From NCBI GenBank assembly GCA_902388455.1, contig CABMPD010000007.1, positions 49,000 to 112,999 of the forward strand: DNA of 64,000 bases. Reading direction: 5' to 3'. How positions within the stretch are numbered: the stretch's first letter is position 1; the number at the start of each line of letters is the position of its first letter. The translations under genes were made by a program, and so were the position numbers. The stretch comes from an uncultured Alistipes sp. GTDB taxonomy: Bacteria; Bacteroidota; Bacteroidia; Bacteroidales; UBA932. The notes below the pieces were generated by a model. The model did not search any database. It had not been told where the DNA came from and was given only the letters and a program-made list of their open reading frames with translations. This document shows positions 35,561 to 44,606 of the stretch, piece after piece.

Positions 35561-36610
35561 ATGAACCGCAGGACACTCATCATCGCAGCAGCGGCCGCCG
35601 CAGTCATCATTGCGGCCCTCGGCCTCAACTGGTACATCACTTATAAAAAGCCCAACACCGTGCAGGAAGGCGTCATCCTCATCTACCGCGACGCCACCTA
35701 TCAGGCAGTGGAGGACTCCATAAAAGCCTCAGGTACAATAAAGAATCTCAAGAGTCTGGAGCGTGCCGCCCGCAAGCGGGACCTGGCCTCCCACTTTGAG
35801 CCGGGCCGCTACGTCATAGAGCCGGGCATGTCGAACCAGTACATCATCCGCATGATAGCCAACGGCTGGCAGACTCCGGCAAAGGTCACCCTCAGGGGCT
35901 ATATCAAGACCATCGACCGGCTGGCAGCATTCCTCGGCCGCAACTTTGAGGCCGACTCCGCCGCATTCGCCACTGCCCTGAAAGACACTGCCATGATCGA
36001 TTCCCTGGGATTCAGGCCCGAGACCTTCATCGGCATGTTCATTCCCAACACCTACGAATTCTACTGGACCTCCAGCCCAGAGTCCGTCATCAAGCGGTTC
36101 AAGAAGGAGTACGATACCTTCTGGAACGGCAGGCGCGACCGCCTGGCCAAAGAGATCGGCCTGGACCGCAACGAGGTGATGACCCTCGCCTCCATAGTCA
36201 TAGGCGAGACCAACAACGCCGGAGAGATGCCCAAGATAGCCGGCGTGTACATGAACCGCCTCCACCGCGGCATGAGGCTCCAGGCCTGCCCCACCGTCAT
36301 CTACGCCCATCTGGACACTGAGCCGGGACTGCGCCGTCTCCTGCACCGACACCTGCAGATCGACTCCCCCTACAACACCTACAGAATAAAAGGGCTGCCA
36401 CCGGGACCGATTGCGATACCCACAGTGACAGCCATAGACGCGGTGCTGAATTACGAGAAATCCAACTACCTGTATTTCTGTGCAAAGCCCGAGTTCGACG
36501 GAACCCACAACTTCGCTTCCACCTACAGTCAGCACAAGGCCAACTCAAGGGCCTACAACAAGGCGTTCCGCGAGAGAGAAGCCTCCCGCAAAGCCTCCAA
36601 CGCAGCCTGA
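35561..36610 (+). CDS. mltG: Endolytic transglycosylase MltG
   Basis: The 349-residue product is a single-pass inner-membrane protein (TLIIAAAAAAVIIAALGLNW) that cuts nascent glycan strands and sets their length. YceG/MltG motifs are FIPNTYEFYWTSS, ASIVIGETNNAGEMPKIAGV and PTVIYA, with YNTYRIKGLPPGPIAIP. The Glu preceding Thr in the active-site motif (Glu216) is retained; by my recollection this matches the catalytic Glu218 of E. coli. The neighbouring positions, usually also Glu, are Ile and Gly here. The 3' end overlaps the opposed ctpA gene by 58 nt. Confidence 0.94.
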   Translation: MNRRTLIIAAAAAAVIIAALGLNWYITYKKPNTVQEGVILIYRDATYQAVEDSIKASGTIKNLKSLERAARKRDLASHFEPGRYVIEPGMSNQYIIRMIANGWQTPAKVTLRGYIKTIDRLAAFLGRNFEADSAAFATALKDTAMIDSLGFRPETFIGMFIPNTYEFYWTSSPESVIKRFKKEYDTFWNGRRDRLAKEIGLDRNEVMTLASIVIGETNNAGEMPKIAGVYMNRLHRGMRLQACPTVIYAHLDTEPGLRRLLHRHLQIDSPYNTYRIKGLPPGPIAIPTVTAIDAVLNYEKSNYLYFCAKPEFDGTHNFASTYSQHKANSRAYNKAFREREASRKASNAA

Positions 36611-38160
36611 AACTCCGGACTCCGCGAGTTCATCACCCGGTAGAAGCAGTCACGCGAGACGATAGAGCTGGCAGCCAGCGCCTTCATATACAGGCACAGG
36701 TCCTCCCGGGAGCGTTCCAGCTCATCCTCCTTCAGTTCTATTCCCCTCTCCGAAGCCAGGGCCACAAGCCCGTCCACCATCTCGTCCGTAATCTTGAAAC
36801 TGCGGTCGAACTTCTCGAAAGTGCGGTACCTGGAAGTCCACGCGCTGCGGTTGCGGTCGCACAGCCCGTTCATATACTCTATGACCAGCCCCTGCCTGAG
36901 CAGAGCCGCATAATAGGCCGAATACGAAGCGGTGTCCTGAGGCACGAAGACATCCGGCATGATGCCTCCGCCTCCGTAGACCGTCCGGCCCAGCCGCAGG
37001 GTCTTGAACTTCAGCGAATCCGGGAACTGGATGCTGTCCCGGCTGAAAGACTCCCCGCGCAGATACCTCTCGTAGAAGTCCTTGTAATACTGGTCAGCAT
37101 GCCCGGCCTCATAGTGCGACTGAATCACCCTGCCCGAAGGCGTATGATATCTGGCGATGGTAAGCCTCAGCTCCGAGCCGTCCTCCAGCGGAATGGCCTG
37201 CTGGACCAGCCCCTTGCCGAAGGAGCGTCGCCCGACTATCACACCCCTGTCCTGGTCCTGAATAGCGCCGGCCACGATCTCGCTGGCCGAAGCCGAGTTC
37301 TCGTCTATCATCACCACCAGCGGCCCCTGACGGTACAGCCCGTTGCCGCGGGCCGATTCCTGCATCCTGGGCAGGGCCCGTCCCTCAGTATAGACTATCA
37401 GGTCCCCGGCCTCCAGGAACTCGTTCGCGATGTCGATGGCTGTAGGCAGGTATCCCCCGGAATTGCTCCTGAGGTCCAGTATCACTCCGCGGATTACCCC
37501 GTCGAACGACCTGATCGCCTCCACTATCTCGTCCCGCGACTTAGCCGCGAAACGGCTGAGCTTGAGGTAAAGCACGTCGTCCTCCACCTTATAGGCCGCA
37601 TCGAGACTGTTTATCGGAATCTTGTCCCTCACGACCGTGAAATCGAGAAGTTCAGCCACGCCCTTGCGGAGCACGCCCAGCCCGACCTTCGTGCCCTTCT
37701 TGCCGCGCAGATAGCCGTAGACATCCTCATTGCTCAGTCCGATACCCGCGATAAAGGAGGTATCCACCCGGAGAATCTTGTCCCCGGCCAGCAGCCCGAC
37801 CCTCTCGGACGGACCTCCGGCCACAGTTGCCTGCACGGTCAGGGTATCCCGGATGATCGCGAACTCGATGCCGATGCCCTCGAACTCCCCCTGCAGCGGC
37901 TCATTCATAGCCTTGACGTCCTCGGCCGAGATATAGGAAGAATGCGGGTCGAGTTCCCCGACTGCCGCCACGATGGCCTTCTCGACGAGCGCATTGAGAT
38001 CCACATCCTCCAGGTACAGCCGGTCGATGTAGAATAGTGTCTGATTGAACTTTCCGGCAGCCCGATTCATCTCGCTCTTCTGCTGGGCCGCGCCCGTGAC
38101 GGCGGAAGCCAGCAGGAGGACCGCGCAAATGAGCGCCGCCTTGATCTTATTCTGTCTCAT
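36553..38160 (-). CDS. C-terminal processing peptidase, S41 family
   Basis: The 535-residue exported serine protease has a signal peptide (ALICAVLLLASAVTGAA) and a PDZ domain (~residues 85-165). The catalytic core contains VILDLRSNSGGYLPTAI, the nucleophile block IDENSASASEI (Ser289-Glu294) and the general-base Lys in VGRRSFGKGLVQQ. It differs from the degenerate S41 protein at 16684 in having the canonical motif. Family members trim periplasmic proteins and help regulate peptidoglycan hydrolases, which fits its position opposite mltG. Its start overlaps the rnz stop by 1 nt, so it is the last gene of an rpsA-rnz-ctp run. Confidence 0.93.
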   Translation of the reverse strand: MRQNKIKAALICAVLLLASAVTGAAQQKSEMNRAAGKFNQTLFYIDRLYLEDVDLNALVEKAIVAAVGELDPHSSYISAEDVKAMNEPLQGEFEGIGIEFAIIRDTLTVQATVAGGPSERVGLLAGDKILRVDTSFIAGIGLSNEDVYGYLRGKKGTKVGLGVLRKGVAELLDFTVVRDKIPINSLDAAYKVEDDVLYLKLSRFAAKSRDEIVEAIRSFDGVIRGVILDLRSNSGGYLPTAIDIANEFLEAGDLIVYTEGRALPRMQESARGNGLYRQGPLVVMIDENSASASEIVAGAIQDQDRGVIVGRRSFGKGLVQQAIPLEDGSELRLTIARYHTPSGRVIQSHYEAGHADQYYKDFYERYLRGESFSRDSIQFPDSLKFKTLRLGRTVYGGGGIMPDVFVPQDTASYSAYYAALLRQGLVIEYMNGLCDRNRSAWTSRYRTFEKFDRSFKITDEMVDGLVALASERGIELKEDELERSREDLCLYMKALAASSIVSRDCFYRVMNSRSPEFQAALEALREASLSRNALL

Positions 38161-39089
38161 TATTCTGTCTTTTTTACAGGTATTTCAAATTCACGGCCCT
38201 CCCAGCCCATCTCCGTCTCCGGGAATACCTCCCGGGCCTGAGCCAGCAGTACAGAAGGGTCCTTATATCTGGATGAGAAATGTCCTATCACCAGTTTCCC
38301 GGCACCGGAGCGCAGGGCCGTCTCCCCCGCCTGGCGGGCAGTGCAGTGGAACATCTCCGCCGCCTTCTCCGCACAGTCGTCCCCGAAGGTGGCCTCATGG
38401 TAGAGCAGGTCCACCCCCCGGAGCATGCCGGGAAGGGCTCCGAAAGCGGCGGTATCACTTATGTAGGCAAATGACCGCGGCTGATACGGCCGGTAGGTCA
38501 ATTCAGAAGCCCTCAGCACACTCCCGTCCTCCCTCTGCACGTCCCGTCCTTCCTTCAGGGCCAGTATCTCGCTGACGGACAATGCAAGCGACGCGACAGC
38601 CTCCTTCCGGACATTCAGCCCCGGCTCCCGCTCCCGGAAGAGATACCCGTAGTCAGGGACCCGGTGCAGCAGGGGCAGGGCCGTCACGCTCATGACGGAG
38701 TCCTCCAGAATCACCTCCGGCACGGAGGCCGTCAGCGGATGGAAGACGACGGGATAGGTCTCCCGCTCCAGGAACTGCACCTTGAAAAAGTCCAGTATCC
38801 TGGAAAATCCCTCCGGGGCATAGATATGCAGGGGCTCCGTCCTTCCGGACATGGACAGGGTGGACATCAGTCCGAATATCCCCAGAACGTGGTCGCCGTG
38901 CAGGTGGGAGAGGAAGATCCGCTCCGTCCTCATCAGCGATATCCCGTGCCGCTTCATCAGCATCTGGCAGCCTTCACCGCAGTCGATAAGCAGCAAGCGC
39001 CCACATATATTCAATATGTGAGCGCTGGGGTATCTGTCCGTTGTCGGGGAGGCTGAGGAGACTCCCAGTGTCGTCAACGAAAACTTCAT
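38160..39089 (-). CDS. rnz: Ribonuclease Z
   Basis: The 309-residue metallo-beta-lactamase-fold enzyme removes 3' trailers from tRNA precursors. The zinc motif HLHGDH is at residues 62-67. Further ligands are in LLHRVPDYGY, LYHEATFGDD and VIGHFSSRY, and the exosite region follows the short-form layout. It starts 12 nt after rpsA and overlaps ctpA by 1 nt, all leftward. Confidence 0.95.
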   Translation of the reverse strand: MKFSLTTLGVSSASPTTDRYPSAHILNICGRLLLIDCGEGCQMLMKRHGISLMRTERIFLSHLHGDHVLGIFGLMSTLSMSGRTEPLHIYAPEGFSRILDFFKVQFLERETYPVVFHPLTASVPEVILEDSVMSVTALPLLHRVPDYGYLFREREPGLNVRKEAVASLALSVSEILALKEGRDVQREDGSVLRASELTYRPYQPRSFAYISDTAAFGALPGMLRGVDLLYHEATFGDDCAEKAAEMFHCTARQAGETALRSGAGKLVIGHFSSRYKDPSVLLAQAREVFPETEMGWEGREFEIPVKKTE

Positions 39090-39101
39090 GGAAGAGTTAC
39101 T

Positions 39102-40988
39102 CTACTTGGCCTCCTGCTCCATCTTGCTCTTGAGGTCGGCAAGCTGGGCGATATCGCCGAGAGTGGTCTTCTCCAGATTGGTCTTGATCTTCTTCATCGC
39201 ACTCTGGGTGCTCTCGCTCTCACGACGGCTCTCCTCCTTCCTGGGCTCCTCCCATGTCTTGGTGTGGGAGAGGATGATCTTCTTGTTGGACTTGTTGAAC
39301 TCAACCACCTTGAAGGGCAGTTTCTCGCCTACGTTGGCAGTAGTGCCGTCCTGCTTCTGGAGGTTCTTGATGGAGCATGTGCCCTCAACGCCCTCACCGA
39401 GAGAGATGACAGCTCCCTTGTCTGCGAAGCTGGCTACTGTTCCCTCGTGGATAGAGCCGAGAGGATACTGGGTCTCGAATACGTCCCAAGGATTCTCCTC
39501 GAGCTGCTTGTGGCCGAGGCTCAGACGACGGTTCTCCTTGTCGACTTCGAGAACTACGACCTCAAGCTTGTCACCGATGGAGGTGAACTCCGAGGGATGC
39601 TTGATCTTCTTGGTCCAGGACAGGTCACTGATGTGAACCAGACCGTCCACGCCCTCCTCAAGCTCTACAAAGACACCGAAGTTGGTGAAGTTGCGGACGG
39701 TGGCGATATGACGGGAATTTACAGGATATTTCTCTGTGATGGTAGCCCAAGGGTCCTCCTTAAGCTGCTTGATGCCGAGAGACATCTTCCTCTCCTCGCG
39801 GTCGAGGGTCAGGATAACGGCCTCTACCTCGTCGCCTACCTTCAGGAAGTCCTGGGCACTGCGCAGGTGGAGAGACCATGACATCTCGGATACGTGGATC
39901 AGGCCCTCAACGCCGGGCTGAATCTCCACGAACGCACCGTAGTCAGCGATAACGACCACCTTGCCCTTAACGACGTCGCCCACCTTGAGGTTGGGATCGA
40001 GAGCATCCCAGGGATGAGGCTGGAGCTGCTTCAGGCCGAGAGCGATACGCTTCTTGGTATCATCGAAGTCGAGAATGACCACGTTGATCTTCTGGTCAAG
40101 CTGCACGACCTCCTCGGGATGGTTGATACGGCCCCAGGAGAGGTCTGTGATGTGGATGAGTCCGTCCACACCGCCGAGGTCCACGAACACACCGTAGGAG
40201 GTGATGTTCTTGACGGTGCCCTCGAGGATCTGACCCTTCTCGAGCTTGCTGATGATCTCGGCCTTCTGAGCCTCGATCTCGGCCTCGATGAGAGCCTTGT
40301 GGGAAACCACCACGTTGCGGTATTCGTTGTTGATCTTGACGATCTTGAAGTCCATGGTCTTGTTGACGAACACGTCGTAGTCGCGGATGGGCTTCACGTC
40401 GATCTGCGAGCCGGGCAGGAAGGCCTCGATACCGAATACGTCCACGATCATACCGCCCTTGGTGCGGCACTTCACGTAGCCCTTCACGATCTCGTCCTTC
40501 TCGAATGCCTCGTTCACGAGATCCCATGAACGCAGGGAGTGAGCCTTTCTGTGGGAGAGAATCAGCTGGCCTTTCTTGTCCTCGGCTGTCTCCACATAGA
40601 CCTCTACCTTGTCACCGACCTTCAGGTCAGGATTGTAACGGAACTCGGAGATGTTGATAACGCCCTCGCTCTTGTAGCCGATGTTCACGAGAACCTCGCG
40701 CTTGCCGATGGCCATCACGGTTCCTTCTACGACCTCATTCTCCACTACCTTGGAGAGGGTCTGGTTGTACATCTCCTCATCGGCCTTGCGGTCTGCATAA
40801 GGAGTATCTTCCTCAAAACTGTCCCAGTCGAACTTGTCAACGGGCACTGACGCATTGCTCTTGCGTTTGGGAGCCATAGCGTCCACTACGGGAGCGGCCT
40901 CTTCCTGATAGGACTCGGCGGTCTCCTTCTTTTCTACGGGAGCCTCCACTTCGGCGGTCTCCGTCATTACTTCCTGTTCTTTTGTCAT
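39102..40988 (-). CDS. rpsA: 30S ribosomal protein S1
   Basis: The 628-residue protein has an acidic N-terminal extension followed by six S1 RNA-binding repeats. Repeat starts are recognisable as VVEGTVMAIGKREVLVNIG, IVKGYVKCRTKGGMIVDVFG, ILEGTVKNITSYGVFVDLGG, VVKGKVVVIADYGAFVEIQ, RHIATVRNFTNFGVFVELEE and IHEGTVASFADKGAVISLGE. S1 helps ribosomes bind mRNA. Most genes in this window lack a strong Shine-Dalgarno sequence, as is usual in Bacteroidota, where S1 and A-rich leaders matter. Translation start at ATG 40988, about 65 nt after the predicted transcript start. Confidence 0.97.
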   Translation of the reverse strand: MTKEQEVMTETAEVEAPVEKKETAESYQEEAAPVVDAMAPKRKSNASVPVDKFDWDSFEEDTPYADRKADEEMYNQTLSKVVENEVVEGTVMAIGKREVLVNIGYKSEGVINISEFRYNPDLKVGDKVEVYVETAEDKKGQLILSHRKAHSLRSWDLVNEAFEKDEIVKGYVKCRTKGGMIVDVFGIEAFLPGSQIDVKPIRDYDVFVNKTMDFKIVKINNEYRNVVVSHKALIEAEIEAQKAEIISKLEKGQILEGTVKNITSYGVFVDLGGVDGLIHITDLSWGRINHPEEVVQLDQKINVVILDFDDTKKRIALGLKQLQPHPWDALDPNLKVGDVVKGKVVVIADYGAFVEIQPGVEGLIHVSEMSWSLHLRSAQDFLKVGDEVEAVILTLDREERKMSLGIKQLKEDPWATITEKYPVNSRHIATVRNFTNFGVFVELEEGVDGLVHISDLSWTKKIKHPSEFTSIGDKLEVVVLEVDKENRRLSLGHKQLEENPWDVFETQYPLGSIHEGTVASFADKGAVISLGEGVEGTCSIKNLQKQDGTTANVGEKLPFKVVEFNKSNKKIILSHTKTWEEPRKEESRRESESTQSAMKKIKTNLEKTTLGDIAQLADLKSKMEQEAK

Positions 40989-41061
40989 AATTTTAATTAA
41001 ACAATCTTTCCATTAAGGAGTTAGACAATATTTATAAGCCCCTCCCCGGGGGAAGGGAGCG

Positions 41062-41092
41062 CAAAAGTAAGTACTATTTTACTGATTTCCAA
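41062..41092 (-). promoter_or_regulatory. Promoter of rpsA
   Basis: On the minus strand TTG (41090-41092), 20 nt, TACTTTTG (41062-41069). The ~65-nt leader contains an imperfect C-run/G-run dyad (GCTCCCTTCCCC then GGGGAGGGGC at about 41038-41060), a possible site for S1 feedback control. Confidence 0.6.
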
Positions 41093-41163
41093 ATATTTTT
41101 CAAAAGAAATCATACAGGCACAATCTTTGCTTGCACTAGCATGTATTTTAAACAAGATTAAAG

Positions 41164-41844
41164 ATGAAAATACAGACTTTACTGTGCTCAGCGCTGACTA
41201 TCATTGCTTTATCCTCCTGCGAGCAACCCGAACCGACGATATACTACAACACCTACATGACAGCCGTACAGTCAGAGAGCGGCTGCATATTCGTTTCTGA
41301 CGACTCCCTTACCATTGTTCCTACCAACAGTATATCAAATATAGGCAGCCTGAAGACCGATGACAGGCTTTTTGCCACATTTTCCGTTCCGTCCGGAGAG
41401 ATTACAGACCCAGTGATGGCCGAATTCACATCCTTAGTTCTGCTGGACCCTCTGGAGATTATCGCCACCTCTTCACCTGACACCTTGAGTATCAAAGCTG
41501 ATGACCCGGCCGACCTCCAATCGGTATGGCAGAGCGGAGGAGTTAAAGGAGCCTCCCGCTTCCTTACCATATCATATTCCGTAAAAGCAAGCGAATTCGG
41601 TCTGCCGCACTATACCTATATTGTAGATGACCTCACCAGGACAGACAATCCTGATGCAGAAGGCTACTACCACCTCCGCTTCCTGCACGACACCAACAAC
41701 GACCCGTTCGTAATCTACACCAGCAGCATAGCCACGTTTCCTCTGACGGAGAAATACACCGGTCCGGACATCAAAGGAATAAAAATAGACTATACCCCAC
41801 TGACTGCCGGCAAGGACAGTACCCTGACCCTTACTTTCAAATAG
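41164..41844 (+). CDS. NigD-like lipoprotein
   Basis: The 226-residue product has a lipobox (ALTIIALSSC, Cys19). Its layout resembles Bacteroidota NigD-like proteins: a short N-terminal beta domain where a Gly/Asp-rich strand pair is followed by LKTDDRLFATFSV, then a larger domain with RFLTISYSVKAS, HYTYIVDD and EGYYHLRFLHDTNNDP. NigD in Bacteroides is linked to bacteriocin immunity, but most family members have no known role. AATCTTTG at about 41120 is a one-mismatch -7 box. It is isolated and converges on the tryptophanase-like gene. Confidence 0.6.
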   Translation: MKIQTLLCSALTIIALSSCEQPEPTIYYNTYMTAVQSESGCIFVSDDSLTIVPTNSISNIGSLKTDDRLFATFSVPSGEITDPVMAEFTSLVLLDPLEIIATSSPDTLSIKADDPADLQSVWQSGGVKGASRFLTISYSVKASEFGLPHYTYIVDDLTRTDNPDAEGYYHLRFLHDTNNDPFVIYTSSIATFPLTEKYTGPDIKGIKIDYTPLTAGKDSTLTLTFK

Positions 41845-41870
41845 GCCTTTTGCAGCCTTAATACCATTGC

Positions 41871-43319
41871 CTACAGGCTGTCACCGAAGTCTTCCTTGAA
41901 CCTGGCGACGAGGCGTTCGGGCCAGTCGCCGATGGGCTCCATCGGGGTGCGGAAGCAGCGCTGCATGCCGGGGATGTCGTGGCAGCGGATGGCACCGATG
42001 AGGCGGCGGTTGTCGTAGAGCCATTTCAGGCGGTCGAGGGCGTACATGGTCTGGGACAATGTCAGCACCTTGCGGGGAAATGCCATGCGCACGAGCTCCA
42101 TGTCCGCTACAAAGTCGGGATCATCCTCCGAGACATCCTGATAGGTGCCGCCGTCCATAGTCCTTACACCGGAGCAGAGGTAGATGGCTGCAGCAAGGGA
42201 GCTGGCCGGAAGGTCCTTCACGGGCAGATGGTCGCAGAAGAGTTTGGCATCTATCTGAGCTCCGAGCACACCCGGAGGGGTCACCATCGGGATGCCCATC
42301 CTGACGGCTTCATTCACGAAATACCTTATGAACTCGGGGTTCTGGCAGATGTACTCCTCATCGGTGGCTTCGTACAGACCCTGGGCCATGGCCTCTATCT
42401 CCTTCATGGACATGCCGCCGTAGGTGACGTAGCCCTCGAACACGGCTACGACCTGGTCCATCTTGAGCTTGTCCTGATAGTTGTCGGTGGCGATGACGGC
42501 GCCTCTGGTGCAGGAGAGCTTGCGGGCCGAGAAATAGACGATATCGGCCAGCGAGCACATCTTCAGCAGTACTTCGGCCAAGGTTGCATGGGCATACTCC
42601 GGCTCGCGCTGGATAATCAGCCAGGCGTTCTCCCCGAGCAGGCAGGCGTCGAGCAGCACCTTGATGCCGTGGCGGTCGGCCACCTTGCGCACCTCCATGA
42701 GGTTGGCCATCGAGAAAGGCTGGCCGCCGATGAGGTTGGTGGAAGCCTCCATGCGGATGAAGGGAATATGCTCCGCCCCGTACTGTGCTATGCAGTCCTC
42801 GAGACGGGCTATGTCGATATTGCCCTTGAACTGGTTGTCGGAGGCGGAGGTGAAGGCCACGTCGGGAGTGACGAGGTCGATGTGCTTTCCACCGTTGAGC
42901 CGGATATGGTTGGCCGTACTTCCGAAGTGATAGTTCATCGGCACCACGTCCCCCGGTTTGAGAAATGCCCGCATGATTACATTCTCGGCGGCGCGGCCCT
43001 GATGAGCGGGCACCACATAACGCTTGCCGAGCACATCGAATACGGCCTTCTCGAGCCGCTTGAACGACTCGCTGCCGGCGTATGCGTCGTCGGCCCGCAT
43101 CATGGCGGCCAGCTGCAGGTCGCTCATGGCGTTGGTTCCGCTGTCGGTCAGCATGTCCAGATAGACATCGGCCGAATCCATGCGGTAGGTATTGAATCCG
43201 CCCTTCTTCAGGGCCTCCAGTCTTTCATCGATAGGCAGGAGCTTCACCTTCTGAACGATACGCGCACGGTGGAACTCCAACGGGATATCTATGCCAGTGT
43301 AGAACTTTACTTTCGGCAT
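41871..43319 (-). CDS. Tryptophanase-like PLP-dependent beta-eliminating lyase, divergent
   Basis: The 482-residue fold-type I PLP enzyme aligns with tryptophanase and tyrosine phenol-lyase: TYRMDSADVYLDMLTDSGTNA, VPAHQGRAAENVI, MNYHFGSTANHI, RMEASTNLIGGQPFSMANL. The PLP-lysine region reads YFSARKLSCTRGAV (Lys267), whereas known TnaA/TPL have S(A/G)KKD followed by a Gly pair. The lysine is kept but the next residue and the loop differ. Substrate is thus uncertain; it may not be tryptophan. It is 43 nt downstream of ahcY, which suggests a role in sulfur amino acid or methyl-cycle metabolism. Confidence 0.8.
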   Translation of the reverse strand: MPKVKFYTGIDIPLEFHRARIVQKVKLLPIDERLEALKKGGFNTYRMDSADVYLDMLTDSGTNAMSDLQLAAMMRADDAYAGSESFKRLEKAVFDVLGKRYVVPAHQGRAAENVIMRAFLKPGDVVPMNYHFGSTANHIRLNGGKHIDLVTPDVAFTSASDNQFKGNIDIARLEDCIAQYGAEHIPFIRMEASTNLIGGQPFSMANLMEVRKVADRHGIKVLLDACLLGENAWLIIQREPEYAHATLAEVLLKMCSLADIVYFSARKLSCTRGAVIATDNYQDKLKMDQVVAVFEGYVTYGGMSMKEIEAMAQGLYEATDEEYICQNPEFIRYFVNEAVRMGIPMVTPPGVLGAQIDAKLFCDHLPVKDLPASSLAAAIYLCSGVRTMDGGTYQDVSEDDPDFVADMELVRMAFPRKVLTLSQTMYALDRLKWLYDNRRLIGAIRCHDIPGMQRCFRTPMEPIGDWPERLVARFKEDFGDSL

Positions 43320-43361
43320 TTTTATATTTTTTAAATTTTTTAAAATCTTCCGGATCTTCTG

Positions 43362-44603
43362 TTAATGACCGCCGTACAAGTATTCCTCCTGCTCAGGGGT
43401 CAGGGTATCTATGCCGGTGCCCCAGCTCTCGAGCTTCATCCGGGCCACCTCGGCGTCTATCTCCTCCGGCACGCTGATGATGCGGGGCATGTCCTCTCCG
43501 CGGTGCCGCACCAGATAGCGGGCTCCCAGGGCCTGAATGGCGAAGCTCATGTCCATGATCTCAGCGGGATGCCCGTCGCCCGAAGCCAAGTTGACTAAAC
43601 GGCCCTCGGCGAGGATGAACACTGAACGGCCGTTCTCCAGCCTGTAACCCATGATGTTCTCGCGGGCCTTCCATGACTCCACTGCCATAGTCTTGATGCC
43701 GCGGACGTCCACCTCACAGTCGAAGTGTCCGGCGTTGCAGCAGATGGCTCCGTCTTTCATCTTCAGGAAGTGCGCGGGAGTGATGACGTCCTTGCAGCCG
43801 GTCACGGTCACGAAGATGTCTCCTATCTCTGCGGCGCGGTCCATCAGCATAACCTTGAATCCGTCCATAACGGCCTCGATGGCCTTGACAGGGTCGATCT
43901 CAGTGACGATGACAGATGCCCCCAGTCCCTTTGCCCTCATAGCCACGCCCTTGCCGCACCAGCCGTATCCGGCTACGACGACATTCTTGCCGGCTACGAT
44001 GAGGTTGGTCGTGCGGTTGATGCCGTTCCAGACGGACTGGCCGGTACCGTAGCGGTTGTCGAAGAGGTATTTGCACTTGGCGTTGTTGACCAGCACCATA
44101 GGGAAGCGCAGCTCCCCTGCCCTGGCCATCGCCTCGAGCCTCATCACTCCGGTGGTGGTCTCCTCGCAGCCTCCTATGATTCCGGGGATGAGTTCCGGCA
44201 TCTCGGTATGCAGGGTATGCACCAGGTCGCCTCCATCGTCAATGATGATATTGGGTCCGCAGGAGACTACCTTGCGGATATTGTCCATATATTCCTGCTC
44301 CGAGCAGCCGTACCAGGCGAATACCTCAAGGCCCTCGTGTACAAGAGCGGCGGCCACGTCGTCCTGGGTGGAAAGAGGGTTGGAGCCGGTGATGTACATC
44401 TGAGCCCCGCCGGCGGCCAGGGTCTCGCAGAGGTAAGCCGTCTTGGCCTCGAGATGTATCGAGAGGGCTATTTTCAGTCCCTCAAAGGGTCTTTCTTCCT
44501 TGAATTTCTTCTCTATCCTGTTGAGCAGTGGCATGTTGGCCCTTACCCAGTCTATCTTGCGGCGGCCTTCGGCCCAGGTTTCAGGTTTCTTGATATCACT
44601 CAT
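43362..44603 (-). CDS. ahcY: S-adenosylhomocysteine hydrolase, short form
   Basis: The NAD-dependent enzyme splits S-adenosylhomocysteine into adenosine and homocysteine. Motifs: SIHLEAKTA, the EETTTGVMRL block, NAKCKYLFDNRYGTGQS with the substrate-binding Lys and Asp, and the NAD site VVAGYGWCGKGVA (Gly212 onward). At 413 residues it is the short archaeal/thermophile-like form. It ends in EYLYGGH in place of the usual KPxxYRY C-terminus, whose Lys and Tyr contact NAD in classic enzymes. It lies 3 nt after corA and is probably co-transcribed with it and the lyase. Confidence 0.94.
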   Translation of the reverse strand: MSDIKKPETWAEGRRKIDWVRANMPLLNRIEKKFKEERPFEGLKIALSIHLEAKTAYLCETLAAGGAQMYITGSNPLSTQDDVAAALVHEGLEVFAWYGCSEQEYMDNIRKVVSCGPNIIIDDGGDLVHTLHTEMPELIPGIIGGCEETTTGVMRLEAMARAGELRFPMVLVNNAKCKYLFDNRYGTGQSVWNGINRTTNLIVAGKNVVVAGYGWCGKGVAMRAKGLGASVIVTEIDPVKAIEAVMDGFKVMLMDRAAEIGDIFVTVTGCKDVITPAHFLKMKDGAICCNAGHFDCEVDVRGIKTMAVESWKARENIMGYRLENGRSVFILAEGRLVNLASGDGHPAEIMDMSFAIQALGARYLVRHRGEDMPRIISVPEEIDAEVARMKLESWGTGIDTLTPEQEEYLYGGH

Positions 44604-44606
44604 ATT

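Noticed and set aside
39264..40850. Long plus-strand ORFs opposite rpsA
   Set aside because: They are shadows of the biased codon use of the S1 gene on the minus strand.
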